A DNA stretch of 64,000 nucleotides from Babylonia areolata (GCF_041734735.1 NC_134891.1:13898078-13962077); one strand, 5' to 3'. Positions 23,713 to 35,665 are shown, numbered from the stretch's first letter. Notes: a model not told the origin generated them from the sequence alone. Program-made: numbers and translations.

Positions 23713-24555
23713 GCCGCCATAGCGAAATGGTTAGCGTCGTGGACTGACGGCTGGGAGGATGAGCGTTTGAATCCCAGCGGAGGTCGGTTTTTCGGTCCGC
23801 AGCCGGCTACTGCCCAGAGCTGAGTGTGCTATAGGCTTAAATGGGAAGACTGGGACCACACAGTCGAGTATCATCCACTTCATGGATGCGTCTTCGGGTG
23901 TGTTGTTCTAATTTCCTGACCAACACCGCAAGTGTCTGTAATTCTTGGGCCTGGTTGACGCCGGGATATTATGACAAAAAACGTACAGTACAGCCCTGTC
24001 ATGTAGTTCAAAACCTAAAATTTTAATGGACCTCGGTAGCAATATCGTCATCATCATCATCCTCCTCCTTCATCATCAATATAAAAAAGCCCCAAATTTT
24101 GTGGCCTTTCATGCCCTGCTCTTGTGGTGACCAGTTTCGAGACCCCTCCACTTCCGCGCTTGGGGCGAGTCCTGTCAAGGTCTTATATGTTGGCGGATTC
24201 ATGGAGGAGTGCCACTGGTGGGACATGATGGTGGTGTCCACTCTGGGGGAGATGCTCACTAAGTCTGGCTCCGCAACTAAGTCATTATTGTCGTCAGTAG
24301 GAGGTTTAGTAGGTAGTGTCCTGAGTACATTAAATCAGAACAGGCGATACCGAACACCACCGAAATGACTCAGCATTAGGGCAGGGTCTCCTCTGGGGTG
24401 TGGTCTCCTGACGACCCTTGATCGATGGTTCCCTGTGGACTGTCGGCACTGGGACTGCGACAGACAAAGCTGGGTGTGGCCATGTATGGGGGACTCGGAA
24501 TGAACGGCACGGGAGTAATGCCACTGAAATGGTGCAGATGACGGGACAGAAAAAA
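23713..24555 (+). mobile_element. tRNA-headed retroposon (long SINE), A-tailed
   Basis: The head begins GCCGCCATAGCGAAATGG, with box A TAGCGAAATGGTT at 23720 and a box B-like GTTTGAATCCC at 23766. The body continues through TGGTTGACGCCGGGATATTA and a (TCA)n stretch near 24045 and ends at GACGGGACAGAAAAAAAG near 24555. About 840 bp is long for a SINE. The block from 24080 onward may be a second repeat joined to it. No coding capacity was recognised. The head call is firm, the 3' limit is inferred. Confidence 0.5.
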
Positions 24556-24619
24556 AGTACAAATACAAAGAGCCTGGATCTCCCTGTCACACCCCTCTTC
24601 TAATACTGTGGATTACTGT

Positions 24620-25330
24620 TTACAGAGACATAGGAAGTTATATTATTGTAAAAAGTGGAAACCCACTGATTATATTCGGACAAAATTTTTTAAAACTTAA
24701 GTATTTTGTGCAAAAAAAGGATCAAGAGACACTACTGAACGCTCTCTAACAGATTACTGTAAGCTGTGAGAAGCATCCCAGAGTTACTTTCTTTTTCTGT
24801 CTCCTGTCTCCTGTAATACATCATTTATTTTTCTGATATTTTCGCAAGTATAACGCCCCTTCATAAAACCTTTTTGATCTTCATTTATTATTTTTGGCAG
24901 AAGCATCTCAATATGGTTTGCAATATATGCAGAAGCAATTTTATAAGTTGTGTTTAATAATGAAATAGGCTTCCAATTTTACAAATACTGATTTGGTTTT
25001 TCAAATGAGTACTCCCTGTCTCTTTGTAACTAACATATTATGTTTCCTAAAGCCATTATTTATTGACCTTTTTAGTTGAAAACTCCAAGGACTCTAATAA
25101 AGAACTTATAAAATTCCACAATGAACCATCCAATCCAGGACATGTTGTTCAATTTCTTTAGTGCCTGACATATTTCATCGCATGTCGAAGGACAATCCAC
25201 AAGTATCAACACCATGCAACAATTAAAATGTGTTCAAGTCAACATCAGCAATATTTCTTTCATAACACAATTTCATAATATGACTTCAGACAAAATCTCC
25301 TCTTGATCAAATATCATACCACCACACTCA
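24620..25330 (-). mobile_element. L1-like LINE reverse transcriptase fragment
   Basis: The minus strand carries, in broken frames, L1-type RT motifs in order: DQEEILSE and the region before the RT (about 25300-25230), EICQALKKLNN (25190), a VEFYKFF stretch (25110), KRQGVL (25015), KPISLLNTTYKIASAYIANH (24985-24920), EDQKGFMKGRYTCENIRKI (24880-24830) and an AFDS-like region (24720). The order and wording fit the L1/Tx1 clade, not L2 or RTE. Several frameshifts and stops are present, so this is an old remnant. Confidence 0.65.
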
Positions 25331-26494
25331 CACTCTTGAAAATTCAGTCTTATCTACAAAGTTGCAACTCTCCAAATTGGGCTTTTCTCCATCCTGCACC
25401 CACCCGATTCTTGACCTGACAACCATACCTTGAATTTTTCCTCACTTCTTGTAATTGTGCTTTCAACGATTCTAGTGTTTTCATTGCATTTTTCATTCCA
25501 TCATCTTATCTTGCATTATAATGCCTCTTCTTTATCTTTCTCACATTTTTTCTTAGAAATGAGATACTGCTTTTTCTCTTATTTTCATCAGCAGCACTTC
25601 AAAAACCAACTTATCAGAAATACAGAAGTGAAGATTGTCATTAGCAGTATCACCAATGTTATCAAAACCAGAGACGGGCGAAGTGTCTTCTTTTTTAAAA
25701 TCTACTCAATCTGTCACGCGCGTGTCCATAGTAAACTTTAACACTGCCATTTTCTACTTTTTCTGCCAATACCAAATTTGGCTTAAATATAGTATGAAAA
25801 AAAAATCTTCAGTCATACGAATGATAGGTTGTAATTCTCCTGAATTAAGCCATATTTCCGGATCATTACCGGTTTATTTCGTTGAGATTCGTTCCAAAAT
25901 CCGAAAATTCTAATAACGCGTCCCAGTGAATGCAACAGAAAATATAAAGAATTCTGATTCCTAAACATGTCCTATGTATTAAAGTGGTGTTGTCGTCAAA
26001 TAGTCAGTTGCTGGTGTTGTTGTTTTTTAATTTCGACGACGGGAGCTTTGACATTTTTTAATGCGAACGGTCTTCCACAGGCAAATATTCATTTTTTAGC
26101 TGGTAAAGTCCTGTCTGCTGCATGCGCGTGCTCCGCGCTGCGACTTTGCACCATTATCAGTCGCTAAGTTTCTTTTCATCTACGACAGTTTGAGTATCTA
26201 TACAATCGCTTTCATTATCGCTTAACTTTCCTTTCTACCTTGGAAAACTTGTGCATTATACATAACTTATCTATTGGTGTCTTTAGTGATTTAGAGATAT
26301 ATAAATATTTAGATTTAAATTAAAGCTTTACGCAATAAATATTTAGGTCTAAGTTAAAGCTTTACGCAGTGAATTGTGGACAGCTGTGGCCCACAAAAAG
26401 TTCATCTGTTCATCACAACTGCATGGAAAAAAACAAGAGAGGCAAGGCCTTCAAGACTCACTTGTGATACACTTTAAAAAAAAGAAAAAAATCC
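25331..26494. other. Unassigned AT-rich sequence
   Basis: About 1.1 kb with only short open frames. At 26300-26375 ATAAATATTTAG and TTAAAGCTTTACGCA occur twice, a short local duplication. The segment 26385-26470 read in reverse (ACAAGTGAGTCTTGAAGGCC) also occurs at 17518-17540, so a second small dispersed repeat lies here. Confidence 0.4.
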
Positions 26495-27019
26495 AAGCTT
26501 TTTATGAATTGAGTATAATTTCAAAATGTAATGTTTAAGATGAGAAAGATCAGTTTAAAGTAAACTAAGTCCCCTAGCATTAATTACAGAGTAATTTCCC
26601 TTTTTTACTATCTGCGCCAAAACGTTTACAAAATAAATAAAACTTCTATGCTGAGCAAAAGAAGTTCCTGTTTGAACAGAAAATGATAATAATGACTGCT
26701 CTTGTTGTTGTGTCAGAATATCAGATCAAAGTGCCAAGTTTAGAGAATACAAAAAATATAAATATAACAGTAAATGCAGTTTGCATATAATTAGGCTTCA
26801 TTTTTTAAAATTTTTTTGTGCCCATCCCAGAGGTGCAATATTGTTTTAAACAAGATGACTGGAAAGAACTGAATTTTTCCTATTTTTATGCCTAATTTGG
26901 TGTCAACTGACAAAGTATTTGCAGAGAAAATGTCAATGTTAAAGTTTACCACCGACACACAGACAACTGAAAACCGGGTTAAAACATAGACTCACTTTGT
27001 TTACACAAGTGAGTCAAAA
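26495..27019 (-). repeat. Hairpin-headed repeat, 525-bp copy
   Basis: Nearly identical to 30936-31460 over its whole length, in the same orientation. On the minus strand it starts TTTTTGACTCACTTGTGTAA, the head of the family, and ends near an AAGCTT. It has no open frame of note. It differs from its sister by scattered bases and short indels near 26585, 26757 and 26805. This points to recent spread of the family or a local duplication. Confidence 0.8.
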
Positions 27020-27535
27020 AGTGTGTTTTTTATATTGTTTAAAACTGTTCATAGCACAGCGTTAATTTCAAATATATGTGTTACAAAGTTACTGTTTATG
27101 ATGCTAAACGATGTATCATGATTGTTTTCACCAGTTTCGTTAAATAGCAGATGTCATCAGCAATGCATGCAGACGTAGTTTTCTTGGTGGTTCAATACAT
27201 GTGTGTGTGATGTTTCCACCTTAAATGAACACAACAATCACAGTCCATTGTTATGATTTATTCATGCCAAGCGACTCTCGCGACTTCTCGTAAGTCCTTA
27301 TGGGAAAATTACCCAAACACCCTCACTTATAAGCTGTTATTTAACATAAAGAAATTAAAAGTGTCATTGAGCTGAAAAAAAAAATAATTCATCTGTTGAA
27401 ATGAACGATAAATGTCACTTCAATTTGGTCAGTTAAAAAAAGTGTTGCAATTATATAAATAAAACGAAGGAGAAAAAAAAAATATATATATGGTTGTTCT
27501 TGTTGTTTTGGGGTTTTTGTCCTTGAATTTGAAGG
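27020..27535. other. Unassigned sequence
   Basis: About 500 bp with nothing recognised except short A and AT runs near 27375 and 27475-27490. Confidence 0.4.
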
Positions 27536-27539
27536 GGTC

Positions 27540-28555
27540 TTGATACATGATGACTGAAATGGATAAAGAGTTCACAGGTCGTCGTCCTGGAGTTTTGCGG
27601 AATCTTCTGGGACGAGTGGCAAGAGTGGGTCTCTGGAAAACTGCAGCACTCTTGGAAGATGTGCCTGGGTCTGGAGTTTCTGGAGATGTTGCAGCACAGG
27701 CTTGGAATTTACTGTTGACCTGTGTGGGTTTGGTGTGGACAGGCGTGGCTGGACATGGGCCTGGAGTGGCAGCAGAAGGGACTGGTTCTAGGGGAGAGGA
27801 ACCAGAAGGTGGGTCTGCAGGGTTGGGAGCACTGATGTCTGTTGGCTCTTCACTTGGGACAGTATGGTCAGCCACCAAGGGGAAAGGGAGGTTCTCTAGT
27901 CCTTTAACTTCAGTCTGACGTTTGCGAACCTGATCTATGTGGCGTTCTAACAAACGGCCGTCTCCTAACCGCACCTTGAGAGAGGACCAGTGACTTCATC
28001 AACAGTTGCATGCAGTCAGGGCTTGCAAGACCCAAGTTACGAGCATATACTTTGTCACTAACTGCGAAGTAGCACTTCAATCATGATACATCTTCTGCTT
28101 TGATTGGACTTCTTCCGCTTTGCAAGACAGCGTTGGCTGTGTTAAATCTAGACATGTCTTGAGCCTCCGTTTCATTAAGAGTTCTGCATGAGGCACACCA
28201 GTAGCTGAGTGAGGCATGATGTGCTACTTAAGGAGAAAAGTGGTCAACTTATGCTGCACAGTGAGTGTGGGAGACATCTTCATGGTCTCCTTGAATGTTT
28301 GAACAGCTCTTTCTTCCAGGCCGTTGGAAGCTGGATGGTAAGGTGAGACCAGCATATGGCGAATGCCTAGGAACTGAGTGAAGATTTTGAAACTGGTGCA
28401 AGTGAATGTAGGTCCATTTTCAGAGACAATGGTATCTGACAATCCATGTGTGGCAAAAAGTTCTCTTTCGCAGCAAATAGTCCTTTCTGCTGTGATCTTG
28501 GTCATCATCTTTATCTCCATCCATTTTTGTGGCTATCAACAATCACAAGAAACAT
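27540..28555 (-). mobile_element. Ty3/Gypsy integrase fragment; fossil
   Basis: Minus strand. 28550-28224 is the integrase core (FLVIVDSH, LFATHGLSDTIVSENGPTFT, PYHPASNGLEERAVQTFK). 27974-27429 is the C-terminal region (LGDGRLLERHIDQVRKR), followed by a Pro/Ser/Thr-rich tail. This is the 3' end of a pol gene of Mag-like or related type. No RT or LTR is attached. It is broken and old. It abuts a LINE fragment at about 28557. Confidence 0.7.
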
Positions 28556-28556
28556 A

Positions 28557-29780
28557 TGAAGAAACAGTTCAAATAACTTTTCAGTATTCTGTTCTGATGA
28601 ATTTGGACTTTTGTATATACACCCAATTAATACTTTCTCATCATTTGCACTTTTAAATTTACACCATATGCTTTCTTCAAAAGCAGACTTAGAATATTCC
28701 TGGGCTTCAAGGAATTTGTGTAAGTACAGGGCTACACCTCTCTTTTCATTTTTATTTGTGAAAATATCGTAATTAGGGATACTGCAATGCTCTTTTACAT
28801 TGAAAAGGTATCTTTGGTTTTTTGGAATTGTTTCGGTTTGGCCAGTTATATGTGGGCTTATCTCACTGACTCATATTTTAAATTCTTCTAACTTATTGGA
28901 TTGGCTATCTACATTACAATACATTATAATACAATAACTAGAGAGAAGAAAATCTGTACAGCTATTTACAGACAGTATGTTTTGTGTTTGTAGTCACTCC
29001 TCCTCTTGGTCATTGGTCCCATTGCCCTTTCCCTTGCCAGTAACTGGTCGGTCATCAGCATTCATCTTTTTCACTATTTTGCCATTTCTGATCACCAGAT
29101 CTTTTTCCCCTTTGACCATTCTTTCCTTTTTTTCAGTCAACAGTTCTTGGAATTTCTGTCTCTCTTTCAGTGTCAAGTCATTGTTTATGTACACTCTCTT
29201 CTTGGGGTCACTGATTCCTTGGTTTATGTGAACTGCTTTTTCATTATTTCTTTCTTCTTATTTTCTGATGTCACAGTCACTTTCAACAATCTGGGTCTAT
29301 TTCCCCCCTATTTTACCCAGTCTGATAGGGTTTGAGAACTCTTCCTTGTCTATTGTCACTTCATATTTGTCCACAATCTTCATGATTTTCTTCATATTGT
29401 CTCGTTTCCTTTCTTCAGCAGTTGGCTTGCTACTTTCTGTCAAATTCACTATCACTATGTTGTTCTTCCTTTTTCATTTTCCTCCTGTTATTCTAGAGCT
29501 TCTGCCAGCTTTCTGTCTACAATTTCTTCAATCTTCTGTTCCTGCTTCCCTCCCCCAATTTCTCTTTCTATTGCTTCCAATCTCTGGCAGAACATGTCCA
29601 TCATTTTGTCAAGTTTTGACTCTCGTCTGGTCTTCCCTTCTCTCTTGTCTGCTGTACAGGGTTCACAGACCCATTGCAGACTCATTTTCCATCAGTTGCC
29701 TGAAAAGATCAGGCTTGACTTTAGCACACGTTTGGTGAACCCAGTGCTTGCAGTTAAAGCACTCTAAAAAAAAAAGAGCA
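28557..29780 (-). mobile_element. LINE 5' part: PHD-type ORF1 and start of endonuclease
   Basis: Minus strand. 29780-29640 encodes a PHD-like finger (CFNCKHWVHQTCAKVKPDLF, then WVCEPC), 29650-29490 a coiled-coil stretch (KMMDMFCQRLEAIEREIGGG, then KIEEIVDRKL), 29400-29270 a small basic region, and 29194-28990 a VYINNDLTLKERQKFQELL-like segment with GKIVKK, as in the ORF1 proteins of CR1/L2-group LINEs. 28900-28560 encodes the middle of an AP-endonuclease (RGVALYLHKFLE, IGCIYKSPNSSEQN). The order ORF1 then endonuclease is as expected. The copy stops at the Gypsy fragment. Several frame breaks. Confidence 0.65.
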
Positions 29781-30125
29781 GTTAGATTGGGAAAACTTAC
29801 ATCATAATGTATAGTTTTTAAAAAAAACAAACATAATGCTTCAAGACACACACAATAAGAAAAAAAAAATCAGAACGAAGTTTGTACCAACAACTGTAAT
29901 AAGTGCTGAACAACATCATAAAAAAGTGAAAGAACATTAATTAGAATGGTTCACAAGGCAGTGTAACAAAGACCCTATAGGGTCTTTGTATATTTTATCG
30001 GGTTTTGGTGTAAAAGACTGCAACAGGAAGGGTCTCAAGGTGTAACAGTTCCCTGGGCCACTGGGTCAAGGTTCATTGTGCTGAGTGGGACTGCCCCTGT
30101 GCAATGGCTCTTCCACTTAAAAAAC
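29781..30125. other. Unassigned; contains a 24-bp perfect palindrome
   Basis: Only A-rich runs and a perfect palindrome at 29966-29989 with the centre GACCCTATAGGGTC were seen. Confidence 0.5.
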
Positions 30126-30129
30126 CTTA

Positions 30130-31745
30130 CGCGCAAGTGTCTGTGTAACTCCTTCCACCCACCAAGGATGAGGTCAAGACTGCCATAAAGTAGATAAACA
30201 GAAACAAATCTCCTGGGAAAGGTGGAATTCCTGCTAACTGTACAAGAATCTGTCTGTGATCTCCACTGTCTCTCCCCCCAAACTAAGCCTGTGGAAAAGT
30301 TCAGTAACATCAACTACGCCCTAATGGCACACAAAGAAAACCATCTGCTGGTAACTGTCAACCGCTTTGCAGAAGCATCAAGGCTCTTCAAAATGACAAT
30401 AAGCCTGGGGAAAACAGAGGACCTGGTCCAAACAACCCTGCACACAAGCCTGCCCCAGCCAAACATCACCATTGATGGAGTCCAGCTGAAGTGCGTACAG
30501 AACTTCACATACCTTGGCAGCACAATCTCTGCAGACCGTTCACTAGACAAAGAGATCATATCCAGAATCCAAAGGCCAGCCAAGTACTTAGAAGACAGAG
30601 AGTAAAGGTCCATCAGCTCAAAGTCATCAAACTGTCCACTAAGATCAAGGTCTACAAACCTCTCGTCATTTCTGCATTGCTCTATGGATGTGAAGCATGG
30701 ACCCTGTATTGCCCGCACATCAAGCAGCCGCTACAGTTCCATATGAGAAGAATATGAGCATGCGCTTTGAATGTGTATAAATATGTGTACGCAATTGATT
30801 TTTGCCCATGACCTTCAGGGCTCAGCCAACAGATCTGTAAAGTCCACTCGTCGTACTGATTTTAGTATTTTCCGAAAAAGACCACTTGGGTGAATGAACA
30901 TAGTGAAAGCCCTGTACACTGAGAGTAAAACACACAAGCTTTTTATGTACTGAGTATAATTTCAAAATGTAATGTTTAAGATGAGAAAGATCAGTTTAAA
31001 GCAAAGTCCCCTAGCATTAATTACAGAGTAATTTCCCTTCTTTACTATCTGCACCAAAACGTTTACAAAATAAATAAAACTTCCATGCTTAGCAAAAGAA
31101 GTTCCTGTTTGAACAAAAAATGATAATAATGACTGCTCTTGTTGTTGTGTCAGAATATCAGATCAAAGTGCCAAGTTTAGAGAATACAAAAAATATAACA
31201 GTAAATGCAGTTTGCATATAATTAGGCTTCATTTAAAAAAAATTTTTTGTGCCCATCCCAGAGGTGCAATATTGTTTTAAACAAGATGACTGGAAAGAAC
31301 TGAATTTTTTCCTATTTTTATGCCTAATTTGGTGTCAACTGACAAAGTATTTGCAGAGAAAATGTCAATGTTAAAGTTTACCACGGACACACAGACACAC
31401 ACAGACAACCGAACACCGGGTTAAAACATAGACTCACTTTGTTTACACAAGTGAGTCAAAAACCGAGAGATGCTGGAAAGAACCAGCTGAATGAGTATAA
31501 AGTCAATGTTGCTGAAGGCTCAGTTTTGCTGGATTGGCCATGTGATTTGAATGGTCGACAGTTGCATTCCCACACAACTGATGTATGGTCAGCTCAAGGT
31601 AGGCTCACACAGACAGGGAAGGCTCACATTAAGGTATAAGGATGCCTTGAAGAGCTAACTCAAGTGGAGTGGAATACAACCCCGTGAACTTGAAGTCTCC
31701 ACAGCAAACAGACTAGATGGAGGTCTCTCATTTCCAGAATGACCA
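30130..31745 (+). mobile_element. LINE fragment split by an inserted repeat
   Basis: 30155-30245 encodes the start of an RT (EVKTAIK, INRNKSPGKGGIPA); 30310-30600 the region after the catalytic site (YALMAHKENHLLVTVNRFAE, MTISLGKTEDL, NFTYLGSTISADRSLDKEI); 30620-30750 the following KIKVYKPLVISALLYGCEAW. The coding sequence resumes after the repeat, at about 31465-31740, with a CWIGHVIRM-like stretch and a QLMYGQLK-like stretch. The middle of the RT, with the catalytic Asp pair, is missing. The same family appears at 59960-60360. Clade not assigned; RTE-like wording in places. Several frameshifts. Confidence 0.7.
30751..31460 (-). repeat. Hairpin-headed repeat, longest copy (about 710 bp), inserted in a LINE
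   Basis: On the minus strand it begins TTTTTGACTCACTTGTGTAA. The first 525 bp match 26495-27019. A further 185 bp extend to about 30751, showing the other copies are cut at this end. LINE coding sequence lies on both sides. I could not see a clear target duplication. No coding capacity. Confidence 0.75.
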
Positions 31746-33685
31746 CTGTCTTTGAAGAGGACCAGCAAGATCTCACTGCTGCAAGAGACAGACGTCACAC
31801 AGCAATGTCCGTCCCTCCCCAGACAACAGACTATCATTATACAACAGACCACTGTTGTAATGCCTACAGGCACCAATGTGCTTCAAGTCTTGGACTGTGA
31901 ATTCATATGCACTCTCACTGCTGAGAATACAGACATCTTCTTCTGACTAAGATGGACTACCAAGGTGTAAAAGAACCAGTCAGTGTGAAATTCTGAGTAG
32001 ATTATATTGATTCTTGAACTGTCTCCTTCTATTTTATATATGTATTTCAACTCCTTTTGGAAAGCAGAAAAATGTGGCTGTATTCATTAATATTACATCT
32101 AAAAATATGACTTGGAAAAAGTGTTGTGTCTGTTAGAACTTCAAATCTGTCTGTACCATATATCCATTTAATTTGAAGTTTATCTACACTGTCCCCAAAT
32201 GAAGGAAAAAAGGTGAATCTGAAAGTCAGTGTAAACAGAGCTTCATTAGACCTGTGACTGATTTTGGTTCTACTTATCAAACTTAGTCCTCTTCATTCAA
32301 TTCACTGTCACCGAATTGTCACATTTTAGTGTCTACATAGTTATGGTGTGTGAGACTAGTTCAAAGCTGTGGTTTCATATGGATTCAAGAATCCAACCCT
32401 GAAATGGCCCCTTGCGGTTGATGGGCTATAAGCAACATGATTTGATTCAGGTTTCTTTCCAATGATGAACTGCTGGCTTTGGGAAACCTTCAAGTCCACA
32501 CTGTCTGGTTTCCAATACTGATCGTCCCCTTTACAATGCTGATAAAAATAATAAGAATGCAATGAGAACTAAAGCGGATAGATATGAGTGAAATAAATTG
32601 AGCATTTTCACACACTAAAACTTATGGCATCTGTCCTTTGAAGGGTACAGGATACAACAAACATACTGATAAAAGACTGGTAGAAAATCAAGAGGTCTAC
32701 CATAAAATCAAGAAGTTTGTGTGTGGTGTTTGTGTATGTGCATGTGTGTGGTGTTTGTGTAAATGCATGTGTATAATGCTCCATACTGGTACAAGGAAAT
32801 GAAGTGTGTTGCTTTCAGTAAGATCAAATGTGAACATAAAAAACTGATGAGGTGCCAAAAGGATGAATACATCCAGTTGTATCATGTTGCTTAAGATGGA
32901 CAATATTCAACATCCACAGTTTCTCCCTCTTTAAGGGACATTCAGAAAAGATGGAGCATACTTCTAACTGGTGAGTTCTCAGTACAATGCCAGTTCCAAA
33001 CACTGTAGTCATGTCAGCTCACGGCCCATCCCCAGCACCAGCCACAACATTCTGGAACATGATGAACAATTGAAACCCTGGTTAATAGCAAAAACACAGA
33101 TCCTATGCTTCAAGACAAAAACTATAGAAACAGAAATTATGCTGTTTGCAAATATTTGGTTTGAAAATGCATTTATTGCATAGAACTATGTGTATTGGCA
33201 CTTGCCTTTCCATTGGATCAATTAAGCGATGTGGAGAGACCTAATGCATGGGTAACAGTCTGTCCCCAATATCTACCTACACAGACTTTGTATCAGACCT
33301 GCATCAGACTTCTTCAGCACAAAGTGTGGAAGAGATTGCCAACTTCAAATAGGCCTGTCAGGCCACAACTGACTCTGCACCCGAAACACTCAGAGCACAA
33401 CTCATAGTCTCCAGAGACTGAAGGATGCCCACTAATACATATCATGGAAGTCTACTTTGGTTATTACTTTTAATCAAATCAATGTGTTTATTGTAGGCTG
33501 CCTATTTCAAGTCCAGATATAAGGATAAAGTTTGTCTTTTAAATACCACAAGGTGCCATACTTCACTGCCTTATAAGACCAAAAATTCGTGTATTGCAAT
33601 ATTATTGAAAGATTTTACAACATCATTAACCTGTTTACTGCCTACATGATGGTGTAATGGGACGTTTGTAAGTTTATATCCTTTT
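31746..33685. other. Unassigned sequence with a weak candidate exon
   Basis: About 1.9 kb with no recognised element. On the minus strand 32538-32356 has a splice-acceptor-like TTATTATTTTTATCAG before an open stretch of about 60 codons (HCKGDDQYWKPDSVDLK at its start) ending in TAG. Its second half looks like a common repeat (CCATTTCAGGG-type), so I do not call a gene. GTGTGTTTGTGTA repeats lie at 32718-32770. Confidence 0.3.
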
Positions 33686-34390
33686 TGTATGTATGTGCTT
33701 TCAATTTCTGTCGAGTGAGAGCATCCAAGCTGGGGGTTCTTTTCAAACCTTTTGTAAATCTAGACCAAACATTGTCCATGCGGCAACATATGAGCTCCAT
33801 CTGCCATGCAGCTTTTCTCAATATTTGGAAAATTGGCAGCATTCATTCATATATTTCAAAAACTGCCATGGTTAGACTGGTCTCCCCCGCTATTAACTCA
33901 CATCTAGTGGGTCTTCCAGCTGATCAGATCAGTCATTTGCAGAAAGTTCAGAACAGTGCAGCTAAACTTGTAGAGTGGAAATCTAAGCATGAGCATGTGA
34001 CACCTTTGCTCAGAGAGCTACACTGGCTTCCAATTAAGTTCCACATTCAGTTCAAAATTGCCACGCTCGCACACCACTTTTTCGATGGTACACTCCCGCA
34101 TATCTCTCTTCACTCAGAACTTATCAGTCTTCCTGGTCACTTCCATCTTCAGCTGAAAGATTACTTTGGGTGCCAAACACTAATCTGAAAACCTTCAGTC
34201 ACCAATCATTCAGTTTCTCAGCCCCAACTGTCTGGAACTCACTGCCTGCTGACCTGAGAATGGCCCCTTCTCTGGACTCTCTCAAGTCATAACTGAAAAT
34301 ATAACTTTTTTGTCTTGCATTTGAGTAACAGTTTAGTATGAGGGATGTACTACTTTATCGAGTGTTGTGTGTGTGTCTGTGGATGGAGGC

Positions 34391-34435
<45 letters not shown>

Positions 34436-34485
34436 TTCTTTCATTAGTTAAATGTCTGTTCAATGACAAGTGATATTAAACAGAA

Positions 34486-34504
34486 GGGGGGGGGGGGGGG
34501 GGGG
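34486..34504. repeat. Poly-G run, 19 bp
   Basis: Uninterrupted guanines at the left edge of the sequence inserted in the L2 3' UTR, followed by GTGCGTGCGCGTGTGGGGG. Confidence 0.95.
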
Positions 34505-34684
34505 AAGTAGTATGTGCGTGCGCGTGTGGGGGTTGGGGGTGGGTGATGGGAGGAGGTGGTGGAATGACTGATACAGGAAAAGAGACATAAAAGTGGCAGA
34601 GGTTAAAAGGAAGAACTACGAAAGATTGAATAAACTGACAGTAAAGTATAACTATCTCAAACATTCCTGTAACAGAATTAAGCT

Positions 34685-35290
34685 TTATCATATAACAGAA
34701 ACATAATCAATCAAAGTCAAACCAACTGGACCTTGATTCAAATATTCTGTGATCTGTCGGAGTAATAAATAATTATTCAATTTCAAAACATCTTCCAAGG
34801 ACAAATATGTGTTCGGTGGAAACTGGTCAGTGAGTTTTTCAAAGACCAGTTGTTTTGTTCTAGGACACTTGACAAGTATGTGATAGACATTAACTTCTTT
34901 TCCGCATAAACACTGTATGTTTTTGCAATATTTTATACAAAGGGCATTCAAATGAAATCAATAAATTTGACTTTTGATTGTTCTTGACAGGGAGACAGAT
35001 AATTATACAAGAAAGCCTTGGGATTGCTTGCTGTAAACTAATTGCATTTATACACTGACGGCAATATTGGCAGTCTGAATCTTTTGACCTATTTTTAAGC
35101 TGATCACAGGAAACTTTTTCAATACATCTATACACTCTTGTAAATCTAAAGGTATACTGAGAAGGACTGAGCCTTCACAACTCCACGCTGCCTTTCTGGC
35201 AGCCTGATCTGTCTGCTCATTTGAAGAAATCCCATGGTGTGAAGGCACCCAAAAGTTACATAAGTGCCTTTGTTTGACAATGTATAATGT
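34685..35290 (-). mobile_element. LINE fragment: end of RNase H and C-terminal region
   Basis: Minus strand. 35250-35050 encodes the end of an RNase H domain (MPSHHGISSNEQTDQAARKA). 35135-34890 and 34951-34688 continue with a zinc-like motif (CLCGKEVNVYHILVKCPR) and an amphipathic end. It is of the Jockey/I group, like 8255-9165 but a different subfamily. It sits inside the L2 3' UTR. Frames overlap, so two frameshifts (near 35120 and 34940). Confidence 0.65.
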
Positions 35291-35665
35291 GTTTTATTTC
35301 GTTTATTATCTCAAGACAGGATTTTTGATTCAGAAATCTAAGAGCATGCAACATTGATTTCAAATCTACACAGAGGAGTGTGTGTGTGTGTGTGAGAATG
35401 AGTGTGTGTGCATGTGTGTGTTTGTGTGCTGTTCATAATGCAAGGACAGTGAATGTATCTTTGTGGTTGATTTTGTATCTTGATATGATTGTTGCTTCTC
35501 TTCTGTAACATGTAATTTGTGCACCACCATAAGTGATTGTTTGTTGTTTGAATTTTCTTGAGATTTTTTTTTTTCTTGTAAATGTTATATTTCATTTGTG
35601 AAGTGCCATGAGCCTCTCTGTAAGGGAACAGCACTATGGGAGAGCACTTCACTATTACTAAGTGT

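Larger units (their letters stand above)
33690..35665 (+). mobile_element. L2-like LINE 3' end, interrupted by another LINE
   Basis: 33690-34310 encodes the L2 C-terminal region (DQTLSMRQHMSSICHAAFL, LQKVQNSAAKLVEWKSKHEH, VTPLLRELHWLPIKF, then SFSAPTVWNSLP-like). The 3' UTR begins near 34310 and runs to a (TG)n at 34385-34430, then resumes at about 35375 and ends near 35665 (GAAGTGCCATGAGCCTCTCT, then GGGAACAGCACTATGGGAGA). The copy at 57900-58410 has the same UTR without the gap, so the stretch in between is an insertion. Frames are broken after 34188. Confidence 0.75.

Noticed and set aside
29640-29780. PHD-like finger as a possible RAG2-like partner of the RAG1-like gene
   Set aside because: The finger is followed by a coiled coil and a LINE ORF1-type segment and then an endonuclease, all on the minus strand, and no kelch repeats are present. 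It belongs to a LINE.
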